Counted from the stretch's first letter, positions 46,511 to 57,265 are shown. The stretch: 64,000 nt of DNA from Ophiocordyceps camponoti-saundersi (nom. inval.) (GCA_003339415.1 PDHQ01000072.1:1-64000); one strand, 5' to 3'. Notes: generated by a model from the sequence alone, not told the origin. Numbers and translations are program-made.

Positions 46511-46665
46511 ATATATATATATATATATATTAAAAAGGTCAACCATAGATTGGCAAGGAAGGAAAATCGACCCAGACAACGGACTTTTGCGAAAGTGACC
46601 GCTTCAAGGTAAGTTGTGATCGATCAGAAGAGTTAACAGGGCTGTGTAGAAGCCTCTCTCCGGAA
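46500..46665. repeat. Diverged direct repeat, copy B (LTR-like)
   Basis: Matches copy A at 45188-45350 with many substitutions. Shared blocks in order: a TA run, AGATTGGCAAGGA, TTGCGAAAGTGA, AGGTAAGTTGTGAT, GAGTTAAC and GGAACTCT. The spacing between the copies is about 1.3 kb. Confidence 0.6.
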
Positions 46666-46860
46666 CTCTCACCAAGATCAAAGGGCGGCTTAAATCCTAC
46701 GTCAGGTCCTGTCAAATCTGCCAAGGGGTCGCTCCCCGAAAGGCATCGCCCATATGGAAAACTCGCCTCATCGCCGATTCCATCACGACCCTGGGCAGAA
46801 CTGTCTCTGGACTTCACGACTGGTTTACCAGAGTCCACATGGCTAGACAAACAAGTCAAC
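46640..46860 (+). mobile_element. Ty3/gypsy integrase core fragment
   Basis: Contains YVRSCQICQG in one frame and, after a frame change, LSLDFTTGLPESTWLDKQV in another. These are the gypsy zinc finger end and the integrase core start. Confidence 0.6.
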
Positions 46861-47040
46861 AGTAACGGTCTCGTCCGCTGGAAGGACCGGATTGTGGTAC
46901 CGCAAGAAGCGGCGTTGAAGCAAGAACTGCCATCACTTTACCACGATGACCTATAAGCGGGTCATTTCGGTGCAGAACGCACCCAGGACCTCCTCGCCAG
47001 AAAATTCTACCACATGTTATTTCGCACGACGCTGGAACTA
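46860..47040 (+). mobile_element. Ty3/gypsy integrase H2C2 zinc-binding fragment
   Basis: Reads KDRIVVPQEAALKQELPSLY, then a stop and HFGAERTQDLLARKFYH. The HFGxxRT pattern is the gypsy integrase H2C2 finger. In an intact element it lies upstream of the core; here it lies downstream, so two pieces were joined or rearranged. Confidence 0.62.
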
Positions 47041-47194
47041 ACTTTCTCATCGACCGAGTTTCGTACGAACGATTTATAAAAAGCTTAATAGCCTTCCTAT
47101 CGACTATAAGATTAAAGCCTAGCCATTCGAGACCTCTGACGCGAACAAGCTTATCTAGAACGGTCTGGTAATTGATACCCTACTAGCGATCCTA

Positions 47195-47572
47195 TAAACA
47201 TGGCTTGTTAACCGAGGACCAGGCTCGACTCGTGGGCGATTGGCCTGCGTTTAAGGAATGGTCATATAACCTTCTCAAGGACCCCGACAATCGCACAGCG
47301 GCCATAGCCGTTACCCTCCAGGACGCCAGGCAAAGGGTAAAACCTAGACCCCTTACGACTTCCACATCTACGTCGAAGGTCTTGAACGTCATTTCGACAC
47401 TCGTCCATCTAAAGAACTCACAAAACAATCTGGGTTAAGGACTTCTGCGAAGCAATCATTGAGCAACCGTACATGAGGAACTGGATTCAAGTCTTTAAGC
47501 AGAACAAAACAGTCGAAGAAGACGACTTCACGATTTATGAGTTTGCAAACGATTTCACCCGACACCCTCCCA

Positions 47573-47575
<3 letters not shown>
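47195..47575 (+). mobile_element. Gag-like fragment
   Basis: Reads LTEDQARLVGDWPAFKEWSY and, in another frame, VKDFCEAIIEQPYMRNWIQ and DFTIYEFANDFTR. The first part shares DNA words with 43245-43290 (CCGAGGAYCA, CAGGCTCGACTCG), so it is a further copy of the same gag family. It runs directly into a C homopolymer. Confidence 0.5.

Positions 47576-47606
<31 letters not shown>
47574..47606. repeat. C33 homopolymer
   Basis: 33 consecutive C bases inside a degraded gag fragment. It is the longest homopolymer in the window. Confidence 0.95.
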
Positions 47607-47608
<2 letters not shown>

Positions 47609-47639
47609 CGGAAAACCAACGGACAAAGGAACGTTTCCT

Positions 47640-48240
47640 ACCTACCAAATAATTCGAACGGCAAAGAACATCGCAGCCCTTGATTACTTCTCCCGGTTAA
47701 CTCTGATTCCTCTCTTAAGAGATACCTACGATCAGTTCAATTGTTTCTTACCTATTCTTATCTTTGTCGATTCGGTACCGACTTCATCACTATTCAACAT
47801 GCCTCGCACCACTCCATCTCAGAATTAACCGTTCTTCTGCCCTCGGACTATTCTGTTCCTGTATCCTACTGATGCTCCTCTATTTATTCCCTCTGCTCAA
47901 AGACCAAGTATTCATGAATTGGCCTACTGGATTTCTCTAGCAACGAGGACTTGACGCGGAGATAGCCCGAGTCCGAGTATACGATGATGCCGTACAACCA
48001 GGACTGACCACCGTCGTCGAGGGCGAACCAGACTTCTATCAAGTGGAACGCATCCTTAACGTCAGAATGCACAACAAGGGACGTGGCAAAGCTCGGAAAC
48101 AATTTTACCTCTATTAGGACCGTTTCTCCTACTCGGCTCGAGAGCCAAAGTTCCAGCAGCTATCCATGGCCTCGACTGTACTCCAATTAAATGGATGAAT
48201 AAATTGGCAAATGCCAGCTTTACTTTTAGCCTCCAGGACC
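47640..48240 (+). mobile_element. Ty3/gypsy tail with chromodomain remnant
   Basis: The best part, at about 47985-48110, reads VEGEPDFYQVERILNVRMHN and KGRGKARKQFYLY, resembling the chromodomain found at the integrase C-terminus of fungal gypsy elements. The region before it is full of stops. It ends about 30 bases from the stop codon of the PRCC-like gene. Confidence 0.5.
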
Positions 48241-48271
48241 AGGCCACACGCTGAACCGTTTCATCTCAACG

Positions 48272-49315
48272 TCACCTCCATCCGTAGCGACTCCCCGCGT
48301 CTTTGCGGTTAGACTTGCCCTGCGCGAAGCTGTCCTCCAGCGCATCACGCTGGCTCTGGACGTTCTGTACCAGTTGGCGCAGGTTATGCTTGCCGCCCTG
48401 GATCGCGCGGACGGGATTGTGTATCTGTTGTTCGCCGGCGGCGCGAAGCTGCTCATTGCGTTGGTACTCGTCGTCCATGTTATAGTTGATGACAGGCTGA
48501 GCAGCATTGGCGGACGCGTTGCGGCCGAAGAGCTCGCGTCTGGCGGCGGCCGAGAGATTGAGGTCGTTGGCGATCGTGTCGAGGCGGTGGGGTTCTCTTT
48601 CGTAGTAAGGAGGGGGGTCGTCATCTGGAGGCTCTGCGGCCGGCGCCGAGGCAGGGGCATTATCGGAGAGAGGGGCGGTACTATATTCCATCGTGCTGGC
48701 TTCTGTCTTTGGTGCTGACGCCTCTATCTCGGTGTGTAAGGAGAAGAGGGATCGCTTCTTAGGAGTCGGTATCGGAGGAGCGGGCGGCGCAAGTATGTCT
48801 CCACCCTTCGCCGCTGTTGCTGTTGCGTTTACGATCTTTGTCTTCTTCTTATGCGCGCTTCTCGCGACAGAGAGGGGCTTGAACATGGTGGGCTTTCCCA
48901 TCGGTTCGGCTCGCGCAGGCTTCTCTTGAGACGAAGGCTGCGGCTGCGGCGAAGACTCGGATGCCTCTGCCGGAGCTACGGCATCAACGGCAGCAGGCGA
49001 TCCGTTTTCGGCCCCCCGGTCGAAGCCCGGCTCGGCGCTTGTCTTGAGCGCGACCGGGCGCGTCGTCTTCTTAGGCGGGGGCAACAGCGAGTTGAAGCCG
49101 GAGAAGAGCCCGGAACCCGATGTCCGAGCACGTTTGGCGGGCGGCGGCGACGACGGCGACTTCTGGTTGGAGGAAGAGGAGGATGCAGGCGGCGGGAGGT
49201 TGACGATAATTTTGCCTCGGTGGTCGACGACGCGCTTCTTAGGGGCGGGTCGAGCCGCGGGCCATTCTGTCTCGGACTCTGATCCTTCAGACTCGGAATA
49301 GTCCACCAGAGCCAT
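48272..49315 (-). CDS. PRCC-domain protein (mitotic checkpoint/MAD2B-interacting type)
   Basis: Single exon, 347 residues. The N-terminus is acidic (MALVDYSESEGSESETE) and the middle is Pro/Ser/Ala-rich. The C-terminal ~90 residues carry the PRCC signature: INYNMDDEYQRNEQLRAAGE, then QIHNPVRAIQGGKHNLRQLV and QSQRDALEDSFAQGKSNRKD, ending SRYGWR. PRCC proteins associate with splicing factors, and human PRCC binds MAD2B; the fungal role is not established. It is complete in spite of the retroelement block starting about 30 bases past its stop. It is divergent to SIN1 across 305 bases. Confidence 0.88.
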   Translation of the reverse strand: MALVDYSESEGSESETEWPAARPAPKKRVVDHRGKIIVNLPPPASSSSSNQKSPSSPPPAKRARTSGSGLFSGFNSLLPPPKKTTRPVALKTSAEPGFDRGAENGSPAAVDAVAPAEASESSPQPQPSSQEKPARAEPMGKPTMFKPLSVARSAHKKKTKIVNATATAAKGGDILAPPAPPIPTPKKRSLFSLHTEIEASAPKTEASTMEYSTAPLSDNAPASAPAAEPPDDDPPPYYEREPHRLDTIANDLNLSAAARRELFGRNASANAAQPVINYNMDDEYQRNEQLRAAGEQQIHNPVRAIQGGKHNLRQLVQNVQSQRDALEDSFAQGKSNRKDAGSRYGWR

Positions 49316-49620
49316 GGCGTCTGAGGGTGGCGCAAGGAGATGGGAGGTCGCTGATAAGAGTCTTAGAGGTGAGGTGGTGACGCTGTTAATTGATATCAGC
49401 CTTGTCGTATTCGTACCTAGGTACCCGACGTCCTAGTGCCTGGATAGCTGTCACGTGCCCTCCCTCCCCTAACTTCATGCCCCCCCCCCCTCCTAGAGAC
49501 ACAGTCCTAGCACAGAGTCGAGACGTCTTGTTCGTCAGGGACTCGCCAGAAGCCCCTTCTATATGCTCTCACATCTCTTCTCTCGCCAGTATCGCCCTCG
49601 CAGGCGCCTGGAGAGAAATC

Positions 49621-52239
49621 ATGTCTATCCTTCAGCTGGACGAGTAAGGCGGTCCCATCGATCCTATCTAGGACGCAGAGCTGACAATGCGACAGGCTCG
49701 TGTCTTACCAGCTCAGGACGAGTTACCTTGACGAAATCGCGGATGGTGTCGGCGAGCGACTCATCACCGTCGACGAGACGCTTCTCAATTCCGTGCCCTT
49801 CAAGGCGGCTGGATGGCGGCCCAGCTCGTCACACGCCAAACGCACGCACTCGCCGCCCATCCCGACGGCCATCGCGTCGGAATACTTTCAAGCCCCCCGT
49901 CAGGCGGGCCTGACGCTCGAGGATGCCGAAGACGATGGTGGCATGCTCACCGCCGGCGGCGCCGACACGGCGGGTCCCGGCATGGCGACGAAGAGGCGCA
50001 GGCGGCGCCAGCAGATGATGGACGACGACAGCAGCGATTTCAGCGACGACAGTGAGGATGAAAGCGAGCAGCGTGCCACTCAGCAGATTAAATTCTCCAA
50101 GATGCCCGTACGGCCGCGCGCGGGCTCGTCGCCTATCCAGACCTCGCAACTGGGCCCGCCGCGCACGCCGCGTCGGGGCTCGCAGTCGGCGCTGGAGACG
50201 ACGAGAGAGAGGCTGCGTCGCGATACCGTCACCAGCAGCGAGGTCTCGTCCGAGAATGAGCTTGATGCTCCGGTGGCCCGCGCCGCGCCGCGAACCGTAC
50301 GGCTTCAGGAGAGCATACACGAAGAGCCTTCGCCGGGTATCGAGCGGCCCGGCCCGGTTGACGTCGACGACGACGACGACGATGACGACTCGGACGAAGC
50401 CTCGGATCTCTCTGGAGACTACGTCGAGAGCATTGACTCGGCCTCGATACTCGACGGTGTGGAAAATGCCCTCAAAGGCTCGCCGACGCAACCCGTAGTG
50501 GGCACGCCCCCTAGAAACTTTACGAGGCGATCGACGATTCGTAAGTCGCATGCACCGCCCGCTAAGCCGGTGGTCTTAGAGGCGCTCCCGCCGCCGCGGC
50601 CCATGAGCACGATTCGGCCGCAGAGTGTGGCTCAGCCCCAGAGCCTGCTGTCGGCGGCGCTCCGGGCCAAAGAGCACAAGCCGTCGGTGCCCTTCCAGCA
50701 GTTTGCCCACTTCAGCGGTCAGGGCACGCAGGGATCCTTCAACATACGCATCTACGCCCCGTTCTCGGGCACGCCCGAAAAGCCCTTTGAGGTGCCGATC
50801 CGGCCGCGAGTCCACGACGGCCAAGGCGCGGAACGGGCCGTCACGGTGGCAGACCTGATCGGACTGAGCCTCTACCGCTACAACGAGGAAAAGCGCCAAC
50901 CGGCGGTGGCGGCGGAGAAGCGCAACATCAACTGGTGGACGCTGCGAATGGTCGAGGAGGGCGGCGAGGTCGACGACGACTTTCCGGCCTTTGAGAGAAC
51001 AAAGCAGCTGGCGGCCTTTACGACGGCCAACAACGCCGGTGCTCGAGGAGGAGGCAGGCTGCGGTCCAACTCGACGGTGACGGACGACTTTGCGCTGGTT
51101 CCGGCTACTGCTGATGAGTTTGAGGAGAATAAGACGCTGACGCCGCAAGATGATGTAGGAGGGGAAGCGGAGGAGGCATCGGTAGAGCAGCAGCAGCAGC
51201 CGCCGCCGCAGCAGCAGCAACCACAACAGCTGCAACAACAACCACAGCAACAACATCAACAACAACAACCGCTACTACAGCATCCGCAAGTACCTCGGCC
51301 GAATCCGATTGTCACGACCACGTATCGACCCAACACGTCGCTGGCAGACGCGCCGCAGGCTCCGGCCACGGTGCCCAGCGCAACGCGTGGGCAGCAAAAG
51401 TTTCTACGGATTCACATCATGTCGGCGGATATGGCGGCCGGGCAGCTGGTGACGGTTGACGTGACGACGGCGACGTACCTGGCCGAGGTGCTGGACCTGG
51501 TTTGCCGCAAGCGGCAGCTGGACAAGGCCAATCACGTCCTGAAGCTCCCGGGTTCTGGGGCAGTGGTAATGATTGACCGGCCGGTGTCGTCGATCGGACA
51601 CGTTTCGGATCTGGAGCTCTACCGACGGCGGTTCGCGACAGACGGCCCGCTGAGCATGACGGGCTCGCCGAGCAGCTCGTCGCCCAAGACGATGCCTCTA
51701 GCCGATGGCCAGCTTCAGCGTAAGAAGGGACCGATCGCCGGCCCCCATCCGCTGGCGCAGGAGGCATCGAGCAACAAGCGGTACACTGTGTGGCGGAAAC
51801 AGCCGATGAGGCTCGTGGGCATGAGCGAGCGCATCCTGGCCATTGATGGCGAATACATCCACATCGTGCCGGCATCAGGGGGCCGGGCGGTGCACGATGG
51901 GGGCGGAGGGAAGACCACGACGGTACATTTCAGCAATGTAATCGGATGTAAGGTACCACGGAAGCATCCGACCAACGTCAAAGTGAGTCTTTTTTCTTTC
52001 TTATTCTTTTCCCCGATTCCCCTTATATCTCACCGGACCCTTGTTTCGAATCAAATAGCCGGGTGTTGGTCGGTCTGTCTGGCTGTATGCACGCAGGTGA
52101 TACTAACGGTTTGTCTCAGCTGGTCATCTATAAGGCGACGGAGAGCAAGCGGTACGACTTTGAGGCTCGGGGTGCGGACGAGGCGGCGGAGATTGTAGCC
52201 GAGCTGAAGAAGGGGATCTCGCCTTATCGCGAGGTGTAA
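49621..52239 (+). CDS. AVO1: TORC2 subunit Sin1/Avo1
   Basis: Essential scaffold of TORC2 that recruits AGC kinases at the plasma membrane. Three exons: 49621-49643, 49696-51982 and 52120-52239, about 809 residues. The 23-base first exon yields MSILQLDELVSYQLRTSYLD, the conserved Sin1 start. The CRIM domain lies at about 340-455 (FNIRIYAPFSGTPEKPFEVP), a Gln-rich run at about 505-540, a Ras-binding-like domain at about 576-654 (KFLRIHIMSADMAAGQLVTV) and the PH domain at about 702-806 (KRYTVWRKQPMRLVGMSERI). A poly-Asp run sits near residue 225. The second intron has a clear TACTAAC branch site at 52101. Confidence 0.93.
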
Positions 52240-53516
52240 GCTGTTAGTGGTGAATGAATATGCATATAGGCATGTATGTATGTACATGTAACACAGATGA
52301 ACAGCTCTGTCACCTGACTGTCAAGGATGGCCTTATGTAGCCACCAAAACAAGCAAAAGAAAAGGTCCCATACATGGGAAGCAAAGCCAGTGTGTTGTGT
52401 ATGTTCTAAGAAGGCTCCAGGCCATCTATCTGTACCTAAGGTATGAGTGTCATGTCTGTCTGACTAAGTCAGGTCATATGACCTGTGCCTGCCATCAAAC
52501 ACGTATGCACATATCCGTATATGTATATAGAAGTAGAGAAGTATGTACATAAGACAATGTGGAGATGAGTGGGGGGTTTGACTCTTATTGTGGGGGATGA
52601 CGCGCAAATGGGGGGGGGGGGACGCCACGAGTGGCGCAGCGAGTTTCGAAACGACGAAAATAGAATGCCGTTTTAGAATGCCATCATGTCACAGGAGCGG
52701 GCTCTCGCAGCCGCGCAGGAGGGGTCTGGCACGTGGCTGGAGCTTGGCTGCGTATGTGGCTGTGTAACTGAGAGAAATTATGCAGACATACGGACTCACA
52801 GTTACACTTACACACACTGGATTAGGGGTAGCACATACGTATACACACATGACACGGAGCACCAGGCAACATCCTGAGAGGAGCACACCCAGCAGTACAT
52901 ACATACATCCGTAGATGCTGGTTGATGCTAGAGTGGGCGGCGAACTACATACCAACTCTGTTTCACTGTTTACTAATGTTCTGTTTATATTCCACGGCGC
53001 ACCCACCGAGGCCTCCCCGTCCGCCTCCGCCTCCGCCTCATTCAGCCTTGTTAGACGCGCGGCCCCTCTGTTACTAGACATGCGGCGTACCTGGGGCTGG
53101 TAGGTGAGATATGTATAGGAGGAGCGCGAGGCTTTCCTGTTATACTCTCTTACTATGGTGGTATGTGTGTTGGTAGTGGTACTCGGGTGTGCATATACGG
53201 AGTGAGACGGAGGGACGCCATCGGTGCTGAGCTGAGGTTATCGAGGCTTTGGCTATAAGAGTGAAGGGTCTCTTCGCGTGCTGGTAGTTTAGATTCTGGG
53301 TACATAATCTGGTGTATCTCGCTCTTATTAGACTCTCTTCATCTTCATCTCTTCATCTCCCTTCTCTTCGTCTCTACTCACACTCTATAATCTCTACGGT
53401 TCGAAGCAGATCTTACAAGACTCTCTTCATCTTTTTCTATTCATCTTTCCTCCCTCCAGCTCTTCTCACATACAAGAATCTCGGCACGTCGAAGCACATC
53501 AATCAAAGCTATCAAG
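52240..53516. other. Spacer between SIN1 and the GPI protein
   Basis: About 1.3 kb. It holds TATG/TACA runs (about 52270-52285, 52893-52905), a G12 run (about 52610-52621) and a 16-bp perfect palindrome (52470-52485). Short frames (52689-53081) have no domain. From about 53310 the CT-rich sequence looks like the promoter and leader of the GPI protein gene. Confidence 0.45.
52470..52485. other. 16-bp perfect palindrome CAGGTCATATGACCTG
   Basis: The sequence equals its own reverse complement over 16 bases. It lies about 230 bases past the SIN1 stop. It could bind a dimeric regulator, but no family can be named from this alone. Confidence 0.7.
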
Positions 53517-54100
53517 ATGAAGCCATCCTCACCTCTCATCATCTTCACCGCCCTCGCCGCCGTACAGGTAAGGCGAACCCCCCCCCCCACCCCCCAACTC
53601 ACAATCAATCACTCATATCCACGACGAACTTCTGCTCATAAAAACAAACCCAGGCATCTCCAAATCCCCAGGGAGACCTCCTCGGCAAGGTAGCCAGCGC
53701 CGCATTGGGCGCCGGCTCGGCCATCAACAGTGCAGCCACCAACGCCGCTTCCCACATCGACCAGGTGAAATCCGCCGTGACGGACGCCACGTCAAAGGCC
53801 ACCACCGCCACTGTGACCAGCGTCGTTAGCACCACCACCAGTAGCAGCAGCGTTACTTCCACGACGGCGAGCGGGAACGTCTCGTCGAGTGTGAGAACCC
53901 AAATCGGGACCATGACTTCTCGTATCAGTAGCAGTGGTACTTTCACCACGTCTACGCCGACTTCGTCCTCGACTCCTTCTTCTGCTGCGAACGCGTCCTC
54001 GTCTCCTGCGGCGTCGGCTACTAACGCAGCTTCGGACGGGAGGCCTGGCGTTGCTGTTGCTTGCCTTGCTGGGGCGGCCGCTTTGTTCGTCGGGTTGTGA
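53517..54100 (+). CDS. Small Ser/Thr-rich GPI-type cell-wall protein
   Basis: Predicted secreted mannoprotein of 165 residues in two exons, 53517-53567 and 53654-54100. The signal peptide (MKPSSPLIIFTALAAVQA) is split by the intron, which joins in phase 0. The mature part starts with a Gly/Ala-rich amphipathic stretch (GDLLGKVASAALGAGSAINS), then a Ser/Thr-rich region likely to be O-glycosylated. The end (SDGRPGVAVACLAGAAALFVGL) fits a GPI-anchor signal. No catalytic domain is visible. The C-run in the intron is a homopolymer, not coding. Function beyond wall or surface structure is unknown. Confidence 0.78.
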
Positions 54101-54389
54101 GGAGGGGTTATCGTGGGTTGTTTGACGGTGGAGAGGCTGATTTACCATCCACCACGTCTCTGCCTTGGTTTCAGACCGTTGTACAGCTTCGTTCTCATCA
54201 GGGATGCCCGGTTGCACGAACCGTAACGGGGGTTGTTTCTTGTCTTCTCTTCTCTCGTCCACTTTATGAACCCCTATTTAACATCAACATTACACCGTCC
54301 TTATAATATACAAGCCGTCAATCGCGACCGGGTATCGTCTCAGTTTGCCTGATAATAGCAGAAAAAAGAAAGAGGTCCTGAAATCTTCT
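54101..54389. other. Convergent 3' spacer
   Basis: 289 bases between the GPI protein and the NFKBIL1-like gene, both of which end here. No gene is visible. Confidence 0.5.
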
Positions 54390-55487
54390 CTAATCATCAC
54401 TATGCTTCTTTCTCATCTCCCCCCAAACGCGGTCGATGATTTGAAAGACGGCTGTCACGTCCTTCATGATGTCGCTATCCACTCGTCCGCCGAGACGCTG
54501 CTGTACCTTGTCCGGGTGCCATCGCACGCGCTCCTCCTTGAGACGCGCAGCACCGGTTTTCGTGTCCAGAGAATCAAGGTCAAGTCCGCTGACGAAAAAG
54601 GCGCGGACGTCCGCCTCGTTCAACCCCCTGCGCCCCGAACCCTCGACCGGCCACGGCAAATTCGCCACGTCACCGTTCCACGTCGCCCAGGCATCGACGT
54701 AATCAGTCCATAGCTTGCGTTGACGTCGAACTTCGCCTCGTCGTAGACTCCTCTCCACTTCCTCTTGTAATCTGCGGCTGTGACGCTCTGATTCCTTGCG
54801 CTGTTTCCGTCTCTCGCGTGCCTCTCTTTCTTCTTGCCTCTTTCGCTCTTCACGGCGCGCTTTTTCTTCGAGCATACCTGCGTTCGTCTTCTCGTACATC
54901 TTCTGCCGCACGTACGCCGCATACTCGTCATCTGTCATGCGCTCTAGTTCACCCTGCGGGCCGACCTTTTCGTTGGAATAGACGTGGATGGGCTGTCCGT
55001 AGACGCCCTCCCAGTAAGCAGCTGCTTCGTCGTCGGCCATGGCATCAAACAAGGATTCTCGAAACGCCGTCTCGGCATCCAGCGGCGGTGGGCCGGGAAT
55101 TTCGGGTGTCGACGAGCGGCTGCGGTGCCGGTGGTGGTGGTGGCGGCGGCGGCGGCGATGCCGGTGGCGGCGCTCACGAGAGTCGAACGTTGTCTGGGGG
55201 AAGTCGCCTTGCCCGTCATGTCTGGTAGGCGAGTGAGAGGAGTCGTGAGAGCGATGCCGCCGTACATGCTTCTTAAGCCTGATACGGGAGGCTCGCGGCC
55301 GCAGCGGATCTTCATCTGTCTCTGCCGCAGTTTTGGTCGGCATCGGAGGGCGGGTCTCAGTCGGCAGGGGTCGCTCGCGGCTCTCCCTGGGTATGTCCAA
55401 GCTCTGTCGTCTCTGCTGGTGTGAGTTTATCGACGATAGAATATGACGTCTCTTTGGAGATGATGAGCGGCAAGGCAAATCAGCCAT
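54390..55487 (-). CDS. NF-kappa-B inhibitor-like 1 (NFKBIL1)-like protein
   Basis: Single exon, 365 residues from the ATG at 55487 (the frame extends a few codons further but without an ATG). The N-terminus is basic and has Arg/His runs (RERRHRHRRRRRHHHHRHRS). The middle is a strong coiled coil rich in Glu, Arg and Lys (EEKARREERKRQEEREARER). The conserved C-terminus has LWTDYVDAW, then LKEERVRWHPDKVQQRLGG, which resembles the J-domain HPD region and is the hallmark of NFKBIL1-type proteins. Human NFKBIL1 is linked to mRNA processing; the fungal function is not known. It is divergent to the ZIP transporter. Confidence 0.75.
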   Translation of the reverse strand: MADLPCRSSSPKRRHILSSINSHQQRRQSLDIPRESRERPLPTETRPPMPTKTAAETDEDPLRPRASRIRLKKHVRRHRSHDSSHSPTRHDGQGDFPQTTFDSRERRHRHRRRRRHHHHRHRSRSSTPEIPGPPPLDAETAFRESLFDAMADDEAAAYWEGVYGQPIHVYSNEKVGPQGELERMTDDEYAAYVRQKMYEKTNAGMLEEKARREERKRQEEREARERRKQRKESERHSRRLQEEVERSLRRGEVRRQRKLWTDYVDAWATWNGDVANLPWPVEGSGRRGLNEADVRAFFVSGLDLDSLDTKTGAARLKEERVRWHPDKVQQRLGGRVDSDIMKDVTAVFQIIDRVWGEMRKKHSDD

Positions 55488-55940
55488 GGCAGGCGTTGAT
55501 GTGTTGAAACGATGCAAACGCCGGCGGATGACGCCATGTGCGAGGTTGGGATGAACTCAAGTCGACGCGCAAGGCTGACCTGAAGCCTTGCCTACGTAAG
55601 CCGGCTTCACTAGCCCGAGTCCCTGCCTGAAGCACTCGACGCGCATCAGCCAATCAGGGTGATGCATCTCAATGCCGACGCTCCCCGGCTTACCTTTGCT
55701 TTGACTAGCCTTGCCCTTTTGATTAGGAGGAGCCGTTTTATCGGATTTTGCATGCTACGAGACTGAAGAGCGCCCTTCCCGTTTCCCCCCTCTCAAGACA
55801 GAGAGCTCAGTCGACTCTCCCCGGCTCGTGGAGAGGAGGAAAAGAGGAAAAGAACACCAAGTCTGCTGCCGCGCGTGGCCATGACGCGCCAGTAGCTCGT
55901 CAACGGGCTTCTCGAACAGCTTCGACAACCTGTTGCCACC
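55488..55940. other. Divergent promoter region between NFKBIL1-like and ZIP genes
   Basis: About 450 bases serving two genes that point apart. AAGCCGGCTT at about 55600 is a 10-bp palindrome, and CTTGCC recurs near 55584 and 55711. No coding frame is supported. Confidence 0.4.
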
Positions 55941-57265
55941 ATGGCTGGCATCATTCTACTCCTCGGCCTATGCGTCAGTCTGCTCGCGAGTCTGCTCCTA
56001 ACATCTCATCCCCGACTGACGACATCGTGCAGGTGGTCATGGCGTTGGCGTACGGCGTGCCTGATCCTCGGAGCTACTTTGTGTGAGGCGCGCTGACCTG
56101 TGGACGCAGCTCGTTCCTGGCCGGGGCGTTGCCGTTGTCTATGACGCTTTCGCAATCGCAGCTACGCCTCATATCCAGCGTCGGCGTCGGCGTCCTCGTC
56201 GGCACGTCGCTTATGATCATAATTCCCGAAGGAATCGAGGCGGCTTCTACACCCGCCATGGCGACGTCGCATCACCACCGAGCGAGAATTCTGTCGCAAA
56301 GAGCCCCTTGGACATTGGCCATGGGGCCGCGGCACGCCGCCGAGCCGATACGCGTGTCGAGAGACTCCCCGGCCGAAATCGTCACTCCAAAGCTGCCCGA
56401 GGTCCAGACACCAGATCAGGACGACAAGACGGGGAAAGAGACGTGCCAGGCCAAGATACCATCATTCGAAGTCGGCTTCTCCATGGTTCTGGGCTTCGTC
56501 CTCATGTTTCTCATCAACAGGCTGCCCAGGCACGCGACGGATACGTTTCACTCGACCCCTCCAACGACACACATGAGCCTGGATAACCTGGGCGTCGACG
56601 GTGCGGCAGGCGACGAGGAGGCCGAGAGTTTTCTCGGCTCCCTGACGCCTACCCCTCGGCGAGCTCGCACCCTGGCGACGACGGTAGGATTGGTGATACA
56701 CGCGACGGCAGACGGCATTGCCATGGGAGCGTCTTCGGCCACGTCCAACGTCCATCTCGGGCTCGTCATATTCATCGCCATCATGATCCACAAGGCCCCC
56801 GCCGCCTTTGGCTTGACCTCGGTTCTCCTCCGACAGGGCTTGTCGAAGCGGGCGGCGCGGGGTCACCTCATTGTTTTCAGCCTCGCTGCGCCGGCCGGTG
56901 CATTGTCGACCTGGCTCTTCATCAGGCTACTTGGCGGAGACCACCTCGAGGGCGATGGCGGACAGTGGTGGACAGGCATGCTGCTACTCTTCTCCGGCGG
57001 CACCTTTCTGTGAGAACTCCCCCTTGGATGTGTCTTCATGCGCGTATGCGCCCGACTGACGCAAAGCAGCTATGTAGCCATGCATGCGATGCAGGAAGAC
57101 GCGGCGTCGCATCATTACGATCATGGCTCCGGAGTCAATGGCTACGCCGACGGTTCTTCAGTCTATCCGCGCAAGCCAAGGGGGCCGCAGATGCGCGAGA
57201 CGCTGGCGACGGTGGCGGGCATGTTTCTGCCGCTGCTGACGCTATTTGGTCATCATCACCACTGA
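55941..57265 (+). CDS. ZIP-family metal transporter (SLC39A9/Atx2-like)
   Basis: Zinc or manganese transporter, likely in Golgi or another endomembrane. Four exons: 55941-55973, 56033-56049, 56110-57009 and 57070-57265, about 381 residues. The 17-base second exon is needed to rebuild VVMALASSFLAGALPLSMTL, the conserved first helices; using the GTACGG donor is the only reading that keeps frame. The metal path is visible in HATADGIAMGAS and IMIHKAPAAFGLTS. The last junction gives GGTFLYVAMHAMQED. The protein ends in GHHHH. A variable loop between helices 3 and 4 is longer than usual. Metal specificity is not settled by the sequence. Confidence 0.87.

Noticed and set aside
53398..53410. Possible tRNA B-box-like word (GGTTCGAA)
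   Set aside because: No matching A-box, acceptor stem or cloverleaf could be drawn around it.
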